From positions 54,450,917-54,514,916 of the forward strand of contig CM049319.1 of NCBI GenBank assembly GCA_026874595.1: 64,000 bases of DNA, written 5' to 3'. The notes beneath the pieces are model-generated. The model was not told the DNA's origin, searched no databases, and saw only the letters and a list, made by a program, of their open reading frames with translations. The position numbers and the translations under genes are program-made. This document shows positions 47,694 through 60,162 of the stretch, piece by piece. The number at the start of each line of letters is the position of its first letter. Position 1 is the stretch's first letter. This DNA comes from Sipunculus nudus. Lineage: Eukaryota > Annelida > Sipuncula > Golfingiida > Sipunculidae.

Positions 47694-48758
47694 TTTTTAG
47701 CTCAGCTGACTGAAAGTCATCTGAGCTATAGCGATCACTCTTTTCTGACTGAAAACCAATGGAGGTCCATAAAAATCTACCTGGAAGCCTGAAATTGATA
47801 CAGGAGCTCCAATATCTGAATAACTAATGCATTGATTGCCATTATTCTTTCAATGAACATTGATCATGGAGTGTTTCATCAAAGCTGAATACTGGTGGCG
47901 CCACCTTATATTTTTCTCATTTTTACGCATTTTTTTTTCCTCTCTCTCTTCTTTTAAGACCGTCAGATGAAGCATTTCGTCCGTTAACAGGGCACAAATC
48001 GTTAACGTCAGACCAAGAAACTTCTTACTATACATCCAGGTCCAAGGCTAATTTTCTTGCAAATCTAAAATGAGGTCATGGTGACCTTTATATTGCGAAC
48101 TACAGGCTGAAAACATGATTTTTAGCACCCATTCAGTCAGGCGGGGCACATATTGTATCCGCTACGCCTAGAATCTTCTTACCTGGCACCCATGGAGGTC
48201 CATAAAAAGACCTATATTCTGAGAATTATGGACCAAAATGATGTTTTTAGTAACCTCAAAATCAAACGGGCACAAACTGTACCTGCTAGTCCTAGAATGT
48301 TAAATGTAATAAAAAGAAGTCTTGGAGCAATCAACATCGAAACCTGAAATTAGGTCATGGTTACCTATTTATGCGTGCTACTGCCAAAACATCTTGGACA
48401 ATATCCATGGAAACCCAAAATTATGTCATGGTGACCTATATTACTGACCATAACCATTTTACTCACCAAGACAGTCAGAAAGGGTACAAAATATAGCGGT
48501 TGGACCTTAAATATACTGTCTTAATATCCAGGGATGTCCTTAAAATTGTGCGTGGATATATTTATTATATAAGCTGAATAGAAATGTCTGGACATATTAT
48601 CATGAAACTTTTTCTTCTTTTAAGAACTTTCTATCTTTAAGAATCTAATTGCTACAGTTGAAAAGGGATACCACCTACACAATTTGTCAGATGATAAAAT
48701 TCCTTTTGTGAATGTCCTCCCAGCAAGCTGAGCGTCATGACCCATTAGTCACTTGTTA
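47694..48758 (-). mobile_element. Pearl/Helentron-like element, copy D
   Basis: On the minus strand it starts AACAAGTGACTAATGGGTCA..GACGCTCAGC and ends CTTTCAGTCAGCTGAGCTAA. One core unit with GGTGGCGCCACC (47895-47906) remains, and the tetranucleotide tract is lost. Its left end groups it with copies A and B. Confidence 0.75.
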
Positions 48759-48996
48759 TTACTATAATCGCAGCTTCGAAAAATACGTGGTTCTTTAACT
48801 TTGCACTCGAGTTCAAACTGCTCAGTCTAGTGTTGATTCTATTTACTTTTCAGTATTATAATGTCTGCTGTACCTGCGGTGTTAGCGTTATAATGTTTAC
48901 TGACACCACGTGACGCCTCTCACTGACATTAACGTATACACTGGCATTGAAAACAAATTTGTAAAGACGGGTTAACCTAGACCCAAACTCAGCAAG

Positions 48997-49236
48997 CAGG
49001 AGCGGATCCATGAGTTTTTGCTTTGGGGTTGGGGGGGGGGGGGGGGGGAGTTGAGAAGTGCTTCACTTACACCGAATTAAAAATCCTAAAAAAACGCAAT
49101 TCCTTGATTGGGCTAGGCTTTGAACATCAGGAGAAACACTACGAATATGGCAAATTTCCAAGTAATTTGGCGGTTGCATTACTCCCCCACCCTAACCCCA
49201 CCAACCCCCGGGCACACAAACCGGGTCCGCCCCCTG
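48997..49236 (+). mobile_element. Diverged CGGATCC-ended MITE copy
   Basis: It starts CAGGAGCGGATCCATGAG and ends GGGTCCGCCCCCTG, with poly-G after the start. The interior is diverged, and no target duplication is visible. Confidence 0.65.
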
Positions 49237-49895
49237 TTTCGGGAGTCAGTAAATGAATGGTAACTGACTGTCTATACACCACCACGACAGGCACTCTCAT
49301 TTGCCTCGAAAACTACATTCGGTATTAAATATCGGTATTTATTACAGTAATACCGCCCCGGATCCCAGCGCCATCTTGTGTTGATCTAGGAGAACGCAAT
49401 ATCTTTGTAAGAGAGACGCTGAATTATCCTTTCGTATCCTTGCAAAATCGAATGTGATTAGCGATATTCCATGAAACAGATATATACTTATAACAAACCA
49501 GATAGTAATATTCAAAGGAGCCTGTTCCGATGTCTGACAATTAATTAAAGATAATTAATAAAAAAAAAAAACGTTCACCGATCCCATGCACGTCGCACAG
49601 GCCGTCCGTGTTGTTTATATCAATGTGTTTATAACATGTGGGGGTCCTGACAAAAAGGCCGCCGATCGTAACTTTCTAGACATAATAATCCCCATGAAAG
49701 ATTCCTGAAATATTGAGTTCATTAAATAAATTCAGATTTTGTTTTTAATTAATATTTTGAGAGTCCGTGATCTTTTTTCTTAAAATAGGTTTATAAACAT
49801 CGATTTTGTTTCAAATAAACTGTGGGTTACAAGGATACAAGCCGTATTTTTCCTATGTAACATCATCAACATTCCTGAAGTCTGGATTTCTGAAG
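49237..49895. other. Unannotated stretch
   Basis: No feature seen. Confidence 0.5.
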
Positions 49896-50740
49896 TTTTT
49901 AGCTCAGCTGACTATAAGTCAACTGAGGTATTGGTATGGCGCTTTGTCCCTCGTCCGTCCGGCCGTCTGGCCGTCCGGTCGTCCGTTAGCAGGGCACAAG
50001 TCGTAACCCCTGACCCTAGAAGCCTATAACTAAATATCTAGGGAGGTTCATAAGAAATCTTCTTGGAAACCTGAAAATAGGTCACTGCGAATTATATCTT
50101 CCGAGCTACGGGGCTTGTGAGTAACCCCCCCCCCCCCCCCCCCCGAATAATAAAAAATTTGCTACAAAACCTCCAATTTCTTGATAATTAATGCATGGAT
50201 TGTCACGAATCTTGCCTTTAATACTGACCATGACTAGTTTTGTCAGTTCCTGAAAAGTGGTATTTTTTCTTATTTTTACGAATATTTTTATATTTTTAAA
50301 CTATAAAATGACAACAATCATGTCAGTTTCTCAGCTAAGATTCCATCCAGTGTCTCAAAACCTGGTGTGTTTATTGATCACAAGTGGATGTCCCATAGTA
50401 ATCACCCTGTCTGTCTGCCTGTTCATCTGTCTGTCTGTCTGTCCATGCGTCCATCCACACAAATTTGTTTCTAGATGATAGCTCCAGGTTGGAATGAATT
50501 TTGGATTTCAAACATGACTTACACATGGCCCACCTCTAAAGAGAGACCCCTGTATGATTTTAGGATCATGATGTCACAGGTCAAGGTCACAAGACTCACT
50601 TATTTAAAAAGATAATGGCTGCATTTTAAGCCAAGCTTTTCATCCTAAACTTTCCATCTTACACATTTAGCAAAACAATTCTTTAAAAATATCCTGATAG
50701 ACAAATACAGCTGAGCGTCGAGACCCATGGGTCCCTAGTT
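49896..50740 (-). mobile_element. Pearl/Helentron-like element, copy E
   Basis: Minus-strand start AACTAGGGACCCATGGGTCT, end TATAGTCAGCTGAGCTAAAA. TCCG and TCTG tracts (49954-49987, 50406-50451) and a core unit with GGTCAAGGTCACAAG are present. It is the shortest of the C/E/F subfamily, with about one core unit. Confidence 0.85.
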
Positions 50741-52431
50741 AAATAAATTCTTATGTTAAACTTTTAATTCACCTGATTATTTGTTGTTTCTGCATTCAAA
50801 CAAGGTGAAGAAAATAAGGCCTGTAGTAACATATTTTTCACAATCTTCGTCCGAATGAAGTGGAGCCAAAATTACCCCTCCCCGCAATTCCAGACAAGCA
50901 TTGGATAATATGTCTTTGATTGGCCACATATTTAAAAATATATGACTTATACTGTCAATGTTCTTTGTTATTATACTCAACATATATAGAAATTAAACAA
51001 TGTTTTTAAGCATGGCATAACAGCTAGAGCCAACCAGAGCAGGCCAAACCATTCACAACTAATGGCTTTGTGACCCCGGTTCATGTGATTAAATAGGAAC
51101 ATGCGACATGAAACGCAGTCGGGGGCTGCGCCGATCAGGTCAATACAATAACCCCCTGCACAGATGACTACCCCCTGTCAGTTACCCCCAAGACAGGCAC
51201 CCCAACATTAACCCCCTTGATTGCCCCGTTAAACAGTAGTTTTGCATTAAGTCATAGAAGGCGGTTATCATACAAAGGTCACGTATACAAAGCAACGGTT
51301 AAAACACAGTAAATTATATGTCAAAATACAAGCAGAAATAAAACATTCGCGGTTAATGGGGTAATTGTCTACAATTTTAGACTTCCACTCGAGGAAATGT
51401 TGTAAAAAGAATAAGTAATGTAAGCTATTCCTGTAAACACTGAGGGGTATATTATGTTGATAGAGGGCGGGTAATTGGTTAAGAGGGTTATCTATACAAA
51501 GCCAACCCTCGCGGCTCACAATAAATAATTTTTTTTTCTTGTCAAATTAATTTATACCTTCACGTCTTTAAAATGCCATTGCCTGCATGTCATATAGCCG
51601 CATGAAAGCTTCAATAGGCATACCCAGAAAAGATTGATAGTTAAATTATCTTTTATTTATACCAGTGACAAAAACACACTGGAAACTGCCGCTCAGAAGT
51701 GCTCGACGCTCGACCGTGACCTGAACAAGTGTCCAGCGGCGCATAAGGCGGGACCTTGTCTGCACTTATTTTTTTGCCCATTTTCCCAGGTTCATTCATG
51801 CTTAAGTGACCGCGTACATTTGTGAATAATCTTTGATGACGCTCCAGAATCCGGAGAAGATGCTAGATGCACACCAACATCAAATCGATTCTTCCTTTGG
51901 TTATTCCCGAAATGCCCTGAACATATCATGTTATTTCGTTCATGGCTGCACACAAACGCACACACAATTACAGTCACACGAACCGGAATGACCGTAGATA
52001 CTCTCATGGCGAAGGCAATGGAAACGTTACCTCTGCGGACGATTTAACATTCATGAATACAGTGGAAACCAAAAATACGTCAACCTTATGAACAAGAAAA
52101 GTTATTGTAATATTTTATTCTACACAGACCATAAAAGGTTTCCTTCTTTTTTCTTGGCCTTATTATTCTTATTCTTAACTGCTTTTCCCCTCCCTTCACC
52201 ATCTTCTTATTATTATTTTCCTTTTCTGATTTCGCTTTCAGTGCCCCCTTGTAGTTGTACGGTCTTATCCCGTTTCATCGTCTCGTCTTCTGTTTCTTCT
52301 CTCTTCTATTTTTTCTTTTCTACATCTTCTGATTTTTTATTTTTCTTCTATTGTATTGATGTAATTTTTTTTTCTTATTACTATATTCTATGTCTAAATC
52401 CATCCTATGTCGTAAACTTTTCCCAATTCTG
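50741..52431. other. Unannotated stretch
   Basis: C/T-rich from 52140 to 52330. The minus frame at 51792-52007 starts with a signal-like MRVSTVIPVRVTVIVCAFVC, but no donor or partner supports it. Confidence 0.45.
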
Positions 52432-54166
52432 TTTTTAGCTCAGCTGACTGAAAGTCAGCTAAGGTATAGAATTGTCGATTTGTCCGTCGTTCGTCCGTTT
52501 GTCTGGCCATCCTGCCGTCCGTTAGCAGGGCACAAATCGTAACCGCTAATCCTAGAAAAGTGTGACTGAATATCCAGGTAGATTAATAAAAAATCTCTTT
52601 GAAAACCTGAAATGAGGTCACTGCGAGATATCCTCCCAGCTATGGGGCACATGACTGATGAGTACCGCCGAGAATAATAAAACAATGATACAAAACCTCC
52701 AGAATCTTGATAAATAATGCATGGATTGCCATGATTCTTGCCTTGAATATTGACCAGGACTAGTTCGTCCGTTCCCCAAACCTAGTGGCACCACCTTTAT
52801 CTTATCTATTTTTTACGATTTTTTCCCCCTGTTTCTGAGGATGCAAATGACAGCCATTATGTCAGGTTCTCAGCTATGGTTTTATCAAGTGTCCTGAAAC
52901 CCAGTGTGTTTATTAAATATGATCGATTTCTTCAGTTTCTGAAGACTTGTGGCGCCAGTTGTATTTTTTTCTATATTTTATGCATTTTTTCTTTGATGTG
53001 AGACTGCAATATTATAGTTATACTATCTGATTCGCAACTGAGGTTTCATCTGTGTCCTTAATCCTTGTGTATTTATTAGTTCCCCGCCTTGGATAAGCGG
53101 AAGCCTTATATTAATCACCCTGTCCGTCTGTCTGTTCATATTTCCGTCTTTCTGTATGTCCTTCAAATTTGTTTCCTGATGATAACTCCAGTTTGGATTA
53201 GCATTTGATTTCAAAATTGACTTGTATATGGCTCACTTCCAATGCAATTGATATATTCTATATTGATTTTGGGATCATGAGGTCATAGGTCAAATTCACT
53301 GGCCCCACTTATTTAGGAAGATTGTGGATACTTTAAAGGCAAACTTTTCATCCCATACCTTCCATCTTGCACATATAGCTGACCTTCCAATGTGGGAAGA
53401 ACTTGATTGACTTTGGGGTCACAAGGTGAGAGGTCAAGGTCACAGGGTCCATCTGTGAACATAGTTGTTCCAGATGATAACTCCAGTTTGGGTTGACATT
53501 TTGGTTTCAATCTTGACTTCCAATTAACCCACAAATAATATAAGAACCCTTTTGATTTTGGGATCATGAGATCTATGGTCAAGGTCACGGGACCACTTCT
53601 CTAAAAAGATAGTGGATGGTTTTAAGCCAAACTTTTCATCCCAGCCTTTCATCTTCCAGATATTGCTCACCTTCCAATAGTTGAAGAAACTTATGGGTTT
53701 TAGGGTGACAAGGTCAAAGGTCTAGACAATCTATCAACATATTAGTTTCCAGTTGAAAACAGTTTTTTGATTGTAATATTGGTTTCAAACTTTAATTATA
53801 AATGGCCCATCACTAAAGTAAGAACTCTGTTGATTCCGGGGGCATGAGATCAAGGGTCGAGGTCACATGATCCCCTTCTTTAGAATGATTGTGGATGCGT
53901 TTTAAGTCAAACTTTCATTTCAAACCTTCCGTCTTCTACATGTGGCGCACCTGCAAGTAGGGAAAGTTTCCTTTTTATTTTAGGGTCACTAGGTCAAAGG
54001 TCAAGGTCACAGGGCCCATCAATTTGCAAATTAGTTTACGGATGACTAAAGTTTGGGTAGACAAGTTGGCTTCAAACTGGTCACAGGACCCATATTTTGA
54101 AAAACTTCATAAACACATCCAAATAGACAAATTCAGCTGAGCGTCGAAACCCATGGGTCCCTAGTT
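52432..54166 (-). mobile_element. Pearl/Helentron-like element, copy F
   Basis: Minus-strand start AACTAGGGACCCATGGGTTT, end TTTCAGTCAGCTGAGCTAAA. TCCG-rich sequence at 52482-52522, and core units repeated several times (GGTCAAGGTCACAGG near 53435 and 54000; AAACTTTTCATCCC near 53341 and 53628). Same subfamily as C and E. Confidence 0.85.
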
Positions 54167-54419
54167 TACCTACGTCTCCCTTCATTCCTACTTTTGTTCT
54201 CCCGTCCTCCATCCGCTCTTTTCATTTTTACTTTTCTTCTCTTTCATTTCCTTCTTTTTCTCCCCCCCCCCCCCCCTATTCTTCTTTCCCTCCTTGTTTC
54301 TTCTCTCTTCCTTCCTAATCCTTAAGTCAAAATACCCTCTCCTACATATAAGATTCCATTCCTGCTGTTTTGGGTTATTACATAAATTATCGGTATACCC
54401 TTATTTCCAACTTGAGATT

Positions 54420-54576
54420 TGTGACATCCGGGTTTTAGTCTTTTCGCAAAATGGCAGCCCCAATTAGCGGTTTCGACATTTTTGCGAGGTCATGGTTTGA
54501 TTAAGGATGGGGGATACGACAGAAATGAGGACATTCTAACAGTGGAAATCTATCTGCGGAGAGAATGTTGGAGGCA
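54420..54576 (+). mobile_element. LTR-like relic, copy 2
   Basis: It starts TGTGACATCCGGGTTTTAG and ends ATCTATCTGCGGAGAGAATG followed by TTGGAGGCA, matching 31476-31645 at both ends but not throughout. Confidence 0.4.
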
Positions 54577-57500
54577 TTATATCAGCCCCCCCCCCCCCCC
54601 CACCGCGTTTCATTATTGCTGCATCTTTTCATACTATTCATATAGTTAGTACCGCTTCCTTCAATGCATCAACCCCTTTCGTCAGGAAGTTCACCTTGTA
54701 CCAGTTGTCGTAAGTAACCCCTCTCCGTCCAATATTACCTGAAGCCGCCTTTCTTTGCTCGGGTTTAATTGTAAATAAAGCTCATATCGTCTTTATTGAC
54801 AGGAAAGAGAAGAAAATACCAAGGGACCATGGGCAAAAAGTGCTCTTCCTGTTTATGCATACTTAATACTCAAACAGATCGTGGTGATTTTATTAACACC
54901 ATCAGTGTACCAGCATGATGTCGTAACTCAGCCTTGGGCGGTTGTATTAACACAGGATCATATCTAAATGAAAACAGAACCCCGTCTGACTAAGCCACTA
55001 AAAGAACCGGAAGCGGAAATAGACCTCGTTACCAATGGACCCGAGGTCCACAGTTATATAGCCAATGTCCTGCAAATTTTATAAAAGATTAATCTGTTTG
55101 ATATCATGAAATCCATTTTGATGTTGCTTTAAACATATGCTCAGGTGTTGGCACATGGTTTTGCACCTTTTTTATTGACACCCCCCCCCCCCCACCAAAA
55201 CATACGCACAGTTAAGCTAGTTTTGTCGTGGTACCTTAAAACACCAGAATAGCGTTCTGATGCCGTTTATGGATTCCTGGGTTGTAAGCTACCCAGAGCG
55301 CTGAGAAAATAACAGCAGTGAGCAAGCCCGAAAGACCTGGACGGCAAAGTGTTGAGTCGATGATATCATAATATTAACTTTAACCTTTTAACAGTTTACA
55401 TGGTATAAATCATTACATTTATAATTTTTTATTACATTTCCCATGGTGGGGAACAGGAAGATTGTAAAACTGGTGCATTTCCACAGATTTTTCCATATCT
55501 TGAGGTTTTTCATTTTAGTTATGTTATTAAAATAATTTTTTTTTTATTTTATTGAAATAACATGCTAATTTAGAACAAGGAGTTCTTTTTGGAAACCTTA
55601 ATTTAAACCATTTAGAGATGCGATCCATGATATGTGATAAGGATGTTCAAATTTCAATCAGTGTTTCAAAAGCGCCATTACCCAATATATATTTGGTTGG
55701 AAATTATGAGCCTTTATTTATGAACTAAGCCCACAGAGGGCACCACCGTCGGGTTGAGTATCATCCCAAACTATTTAATAGTACAGCCTGTCAACCGCTG
55801 TCAGCTGTCCTCTTGAAACAAGATCTGACAGGCAGCGTTTATCAGGAACGGTAACAGTGGAAACAGATGTCGCTGGAGCACTGAGGTTACTGCTTCTATT
55901 ACCATAGAGCATAGGGTCATACTAACTGAGAGTAAAAAATCCCAGATACTAAAGAAAACGTTGGTATGTCGCATTGAGAAACCATGATTAATTTATGGAA
56001 GACCCCCAGGCTACGAGAAGTGATACCACGTGATCTTGGGATTTCCTCCTTCCCAGAGATAAATGAATCTTTACGGTAATTGTAAAGTATCTATCAAAAA
56101 GCGACAAATGCGACTTGTTATTGCTTTCCGAGAGCACCGAATGTGACTTACTGTAGCTCGGAGAGCCATATGTTTGGGGTATGCGCGCTCGCCATTAGCT
56201 GGTGTTTGAAACATTCTTTTTGCCACATAGCTTTGTGCATGGTTGGGCAAATGAAACACGCCAAATGTAGCATTGAGTGCTAAAGAAATTATTCTGCCCG
56301 CTATAGTGATGACATAGCTTTTTTTCGAGCCTGCGCGCTTGCTTTGCATTCTGTAATGTCAAACACGGTACACTTAACGATGGCCCGTACGCTGGCAAAA
56401 TGGTATTTGGTTCATTACACGGTGGCAATGTATGGCTACTTCATACGGCCATAAACGTCTCTGCGGTACTTCGGTACACATGTAAGACCGTGTTTCGGCG
56501 TTTTTCCATACACCCTGTCGGTTTGATTTCACTCTTGACTACGCTCCACAGACAAACGGCTTTGTGGGGTTTTCTTCAAACATAAGATTTTATACTGACA
56601 GCTAGAAGAGCGGAGTTACAGGTAAATGATGCGGATGCAATCGATTCTGACCTCATTGACCCTGAAATAAGGGTACGGCTAACGCTGCCAGCTGTGTATA
56701 TGACTTAATAACAGGTGTCCCTTTTTAGATTTAACGTTATTATGCAGTCTTATTGTACACTGGTGTCTGGCACAGGCTAGCAAATTGTGAGATTGCTCTA
56801 TCAAAGACAGCCACAAGAACCAAACGTCAGCTCAGCACAGGATACTGAGGGGGGATACGTATAAGACATGAGTTTAAGTAAGCCGATATGTGGAGTCTGT
56901 TCCGAGCGCCCTTCAACTCCAGTAAACTCTTGGCGAGCAGTCACAACTGAAAATAACACAGTGACTGGGCTTGCCTTCTCACCAGCCGCTTCATAAGCCA
57001 ATTTAAATACTTACATATAACAACTGGACTGGTATACCCTCTACAAAAGAAGGGGTCGTCACTGGATGCGAAATGGCTATATACGTCAGAATTCACACGC
57101 TACAGCCCAGCAGTATCGTCCTCTAAACAAGCTACGTAAATTCAGGAATACTCGCTCAAACAAGAGGAATATATATTTAAGAATAGGTTGAGTCTACGTC
57201 CAGTGGTTAAAATTAGTTCACTGTTGAGCAACGTGCGTCGCGTGCTGCTTCGTTTATATTTCGCGTTATTCGATCCAACTTTTGAAGACGGAGGTAAGAA
57301 TTGAACTTTTTGCTTGAAGGAACACGAAACAGTGGGATTAGTAAAAACAATAAAAGAAGACAATAATGCGTAATGTCGTACCGTTCTGTGGGTTGATCTC
57401 TGTTTGGAACAATTGACATAGCGAGTTACGTCATTTGGAGTGTCGTAACCCTCCTGAAGCAGTAAATAGACTTCCTCGTGAAGGACGGTGCTTGGACAGA

Positions 57501-57850
57501 ACTTGGCAGTGAACATGGCTAGTAAAATTAAGTCGGACGCATCCCGGAGCTGAGCTGCACGGACTGAAAGTTGCGAAAGGTAGTACTGCATGGGTTAGAA
57601 AAGATGCAATGCCGTTGAGCGACCAACACTGGTCGGGCAATTGTGCCCGCAGCGCACTTCAAGTGAATAGTTTAGCTGCGCGGCCAAGAGAGCGTTAATC
57701 ATGAAAATTTGCTTTGGAGAAGCATTAGAAGACATTAAGAACTGTTATGTCGGTCGTAGGGGCTTTGATACAACGAGCACTTGTCTTTATTACCCCGGCT
57801 GGAGTTAAATACCATCTGTACAGGCACTGTTAAATGACGGGTGGCAAGCC
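54577..57850. other. Unannotated stretch
   Basis: Poly-C runs near 54585 and 55182. A 149-codon minus frame at 57142-57591 has an acceptor-like CTTTTCTAACCCATGCAG at its start, but no domain or partner exon. Nothing else is supported. Confidence 0.5.
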
Positions 57851-57980
57851 ATGAAGCGACTGAAGCAAGTCTACTCCAGCACAGGATTAATGTTGGCTTT
57901 GTTGGCTGGTGTGATGGAGATTTGTACACGCCCAGCAAACGCCTACCTGGATAAACAAGGATCCACGCGGATCTGGAGAG
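57851..57980 (+). CDS. First coding exon of a secreted or peptide-precursor gene
   Basis: ATG 57851 opens 43 codons plus one base up to a donor (GGAGAG|GTAGGA). The peptide is MKRLKQVYSSTGLMLALLAG, then VMEICTRPANA, then YLDKQGSTRIWR. The basic start, leucine-rich core and ANA|Y boundary make a good signal peptide. The next residues could begin a secreted peptide; reading through the donor would give G-R-R after TRIW-R, which looks like an amidation and dibasic cleavage site, but the frame then runs into (TA)n, so splicing is more likely. The TA tract starts 12 bases into the inferred intron. No further exon was found in the window. Family unknown. Confidence 0.5.
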
Positions 57981-57991
57981 GTAGGAGAGCA

Positions 57992-58003
57992 ATATATATA
58001 TAT

Positions 58004-58074
<71 letters not shown>
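57992..58074. repeat. (TA)n microsatellite
   Basis: About 41 TA units with one AAATA interruption near 58016. Confidence 0.98.
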
Positions 58075-58076
<2 letters not shown>

Positions 58077-58080
58077 TCAT

Positions 58081-58122
58081 CTGATGATCGCCCGGGTGCC
58101 GATACCGGCAACGGCGTGAAAC
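58081..58122 (+). other. Hammerhead-like hairpin between two TA tracts
   Basis: CTGATGA at 58081-58087 and GAAAC at 58118-58122 bracket a hairpin with CGCC/GGCG outer and TGCCG-ATAC-CGGCA inner stems. These are the two conserved cores and stem II of a hammerhead ribozyme. The closing pair next to CTGATGA is T-T rather than G-C, and no good stem III with a GUH cleavage site was found; the TA tracts could pair as stem I. This may be a decayed ribozyme or coincidence. Confidence 0.25.
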
Positions 58123-58162
58123 TCGGAATAATAACACGATGCTCCAGCGTGCTTAACGTTTA

Positions 58163-58166
<4 letters not shown>

Positions 58167-58213
<47 letters not shown>
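58167..58213. repeat. (TA)n microsatellite
   Basis: About 23 TA units. Confidence 0.98.
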
Positions 58214-58217
<4 letters not shown>

Positions 58218-58220
58218 AAA

Positions 58221-58373
58221 CAGTGAAACCTCGTTGTGTCGAAATCGCTTAAGTCGAATACCCCGCTTAAGTCGAATTTACAGACTCGATATTCGGACAA
58301 CTCGCTTGTGTCGAACCTCGGATGTGTCGAAGTTTTCTGAAGGTCCCTTCGACTTCGACACAAAGAGGTTTCA

Positions 58374-58376
<3 letters not shown>
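58221..58376. mobile_element. Small CAGTGAAACCTC-ended MITE
   Basis: The left end CAGTGAAACCTCGTTGTGTC matches the complement of the right end, CAGTGAAACCTCTTTGTGTC, with one mismatch. The interior is made of GTCGAA-rich phrases in both orientations. Such ends resemble pogo/Tigger-type Tc-mariner MITEs, which use TA sites. Here it lies between two TA tracts, so the duplication cannot be resolved. Confidence 0.75.

Positions 58377-58431
<55 letters not shown>
58377..58431. repeat. (TA)n microsatellite
   Basis: About 27 TA units. Confidence 0.98.
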
Positions 58432-58433
<2 letters not shown>

Positions 58434-58818
58434 CCTAAAACTCCTTTACACTAGATGTCCGTAAAACTAAGGTTCATTATGGGCGGAGTGTGTTCAAAGA
58501 ATATTATGAGCTGCCGGTTTAATAAACCTTATTGCATCGGTAAATTCACTAATTGAAACATTCTGTCCATCGTTGAACGGTTCTGTGCAAAGATTATATA
58601 GACCTTAGCACAGGTTCGTTCAACAACGACGAAGAATAGATAGTAATTGAAGTCCAATAACTTAGGCTGAGTAAAATTTGTCCGCGCTGACCAGTAAATA
58701 AAGCATTGTCTGCACAAGGGAGATTATCTCCAAAACCTTTTAGATTTAATCAATCTTGATAAGATCGGAAAACTCCCGATGAAGACATTTGGTCATCGAG
58801 TGCCAGTGATTGATATAT
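58432..58818. other. Unannotated stretch
   Basis: No feature seen. Confidence 0.5.
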
Positions 58819-58984
58819 TTATAATTAATATAGTTATTATTGTTATTATTACTATTTTTTTGTTATTTTTATTATTATTATTATTATTAATAATATTATC
58901 ATTATTGTTATTATATATATTATTATAATTATAATTATTAAAATTAATATTATTTTTGTTATTATTATTATTATTATTTTTATT
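58819..58984. repeat. ATT/TTA trinucleotide-rich region
   Basis: Degenerate ATT repeats. The asparagine-rich minus frame is a product of the repeat. Confidence 0.9.
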
Positions 58985-59554
58985 GCTTTTAATCATTTCG
59001 GATTAAAATCAACTTCATTTATTTATTTTGGTCAGCTTAATTTGCTCAGGGTGCTCAGACAGATAATTCACACAGTCCTTACAAATCCATCCTCGTACAA
59101 CCATTAATCACACTATACCGCCATTGACAGATATATTTTGGATAGTTCAGTTATTCTGCGGTTAAGGTCGCAGTTTCAGATTATTAGATTTAAAACCCTG
59201 CGGAATGTCAAATAAATATGTTGAGATTTCACTCAGTATTAAATATAAGTTCAGTGTGTAAGACAGATGCAATCGAGTTTACTCATCTCTGAGATTCAAA
59301 TATTCACACTGAAGCATTATTAATTGATTTTCAGGTAACGAGGCTGTATAAATATTTGACTAAATTACAGATTTTTATAACACAATTTATTAACTAAATT
59401 CTTTATAACATGTTTAACCCTCGCTGTTCGGTATTTTGACCTGGTGACAAAAAAATGCAAGAAAAGGTATCACCATTCCTGCTTCCGTAAGCAAACTAAC
59501 CCGGCATCGAAGGAGTCGTCCGTATAGAGAGGTCAGGTTAGAATTCCCCATCCT
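58985..59554. other. Unannotated stretch
   Basis: No feature seen. Confidence 0.5.
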
Positions 59555-59780
59555 TCTGCCAAAGGTCGTTTCTACTTGTAACGAATCTCTTCCTGATATA
59601 GGCAATGTGGGACTACTTGTGTCAACTGTCAAACAGTAAAATCAAAATGTGTTACATTTCAAGGAAGCATCTTCTGTTTAGATTTCACATGCGTATCATG
59701 CTTACAAAATATTACTTTTTCCATGGAGTTCTTACCGGAAAACCAGCCATGTTCATGTAAATTGCTTTGACGTAATTCTA
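59555..59780 (+). repeat. Dispersed repeat shared with 9921-10085 and 7965-8060
   Basis: AAGGTCGTTTCT, ACTTGTGTC, ATCAAAATGTGTTACATTTC and TTACAAAATATTACTT occur in the same order as in 9921-10085. Confidence 0.7.
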
Positions 59781-60162
59781 ATCCAACATATTTGAATAGA
59801 CTACAGTACCCTATCCACTGCATTTATACCTATGCTGCTGGTGTATTAAGAAGCCCCGGTGCATTGTGGGTGGTAGATTCTGAAGCTCACTACCCTAACC
59901 GGCAGAGTCGTATAATCTTGACAATCCGGTTCTGCTCTGTGTGTATCTGAGAAAGATGTATATTTTTTCACAGCTCAGCTCCATTTTTGAAAGTCAAGGT
60001 CGATTATGACATATACAAAAATCTTAAGCTGATTATTGTTTTTGTCCTAAATATTCTTAATATTAATTATCAAGTTAGCAGACGCCATGTTATACAAAAC
60101 GCAGAAAAGCCGAAAGGTTGTACAAAATGTTTGTGATAATTATGTTTTTTTTTCATCTTCTT

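Noticed and set aside
51792-52007. Minus frame with a signal-like N-terminus
   Set aside because: The hydrophobic stretch is short, and no donor, homology or partner exon supports it.
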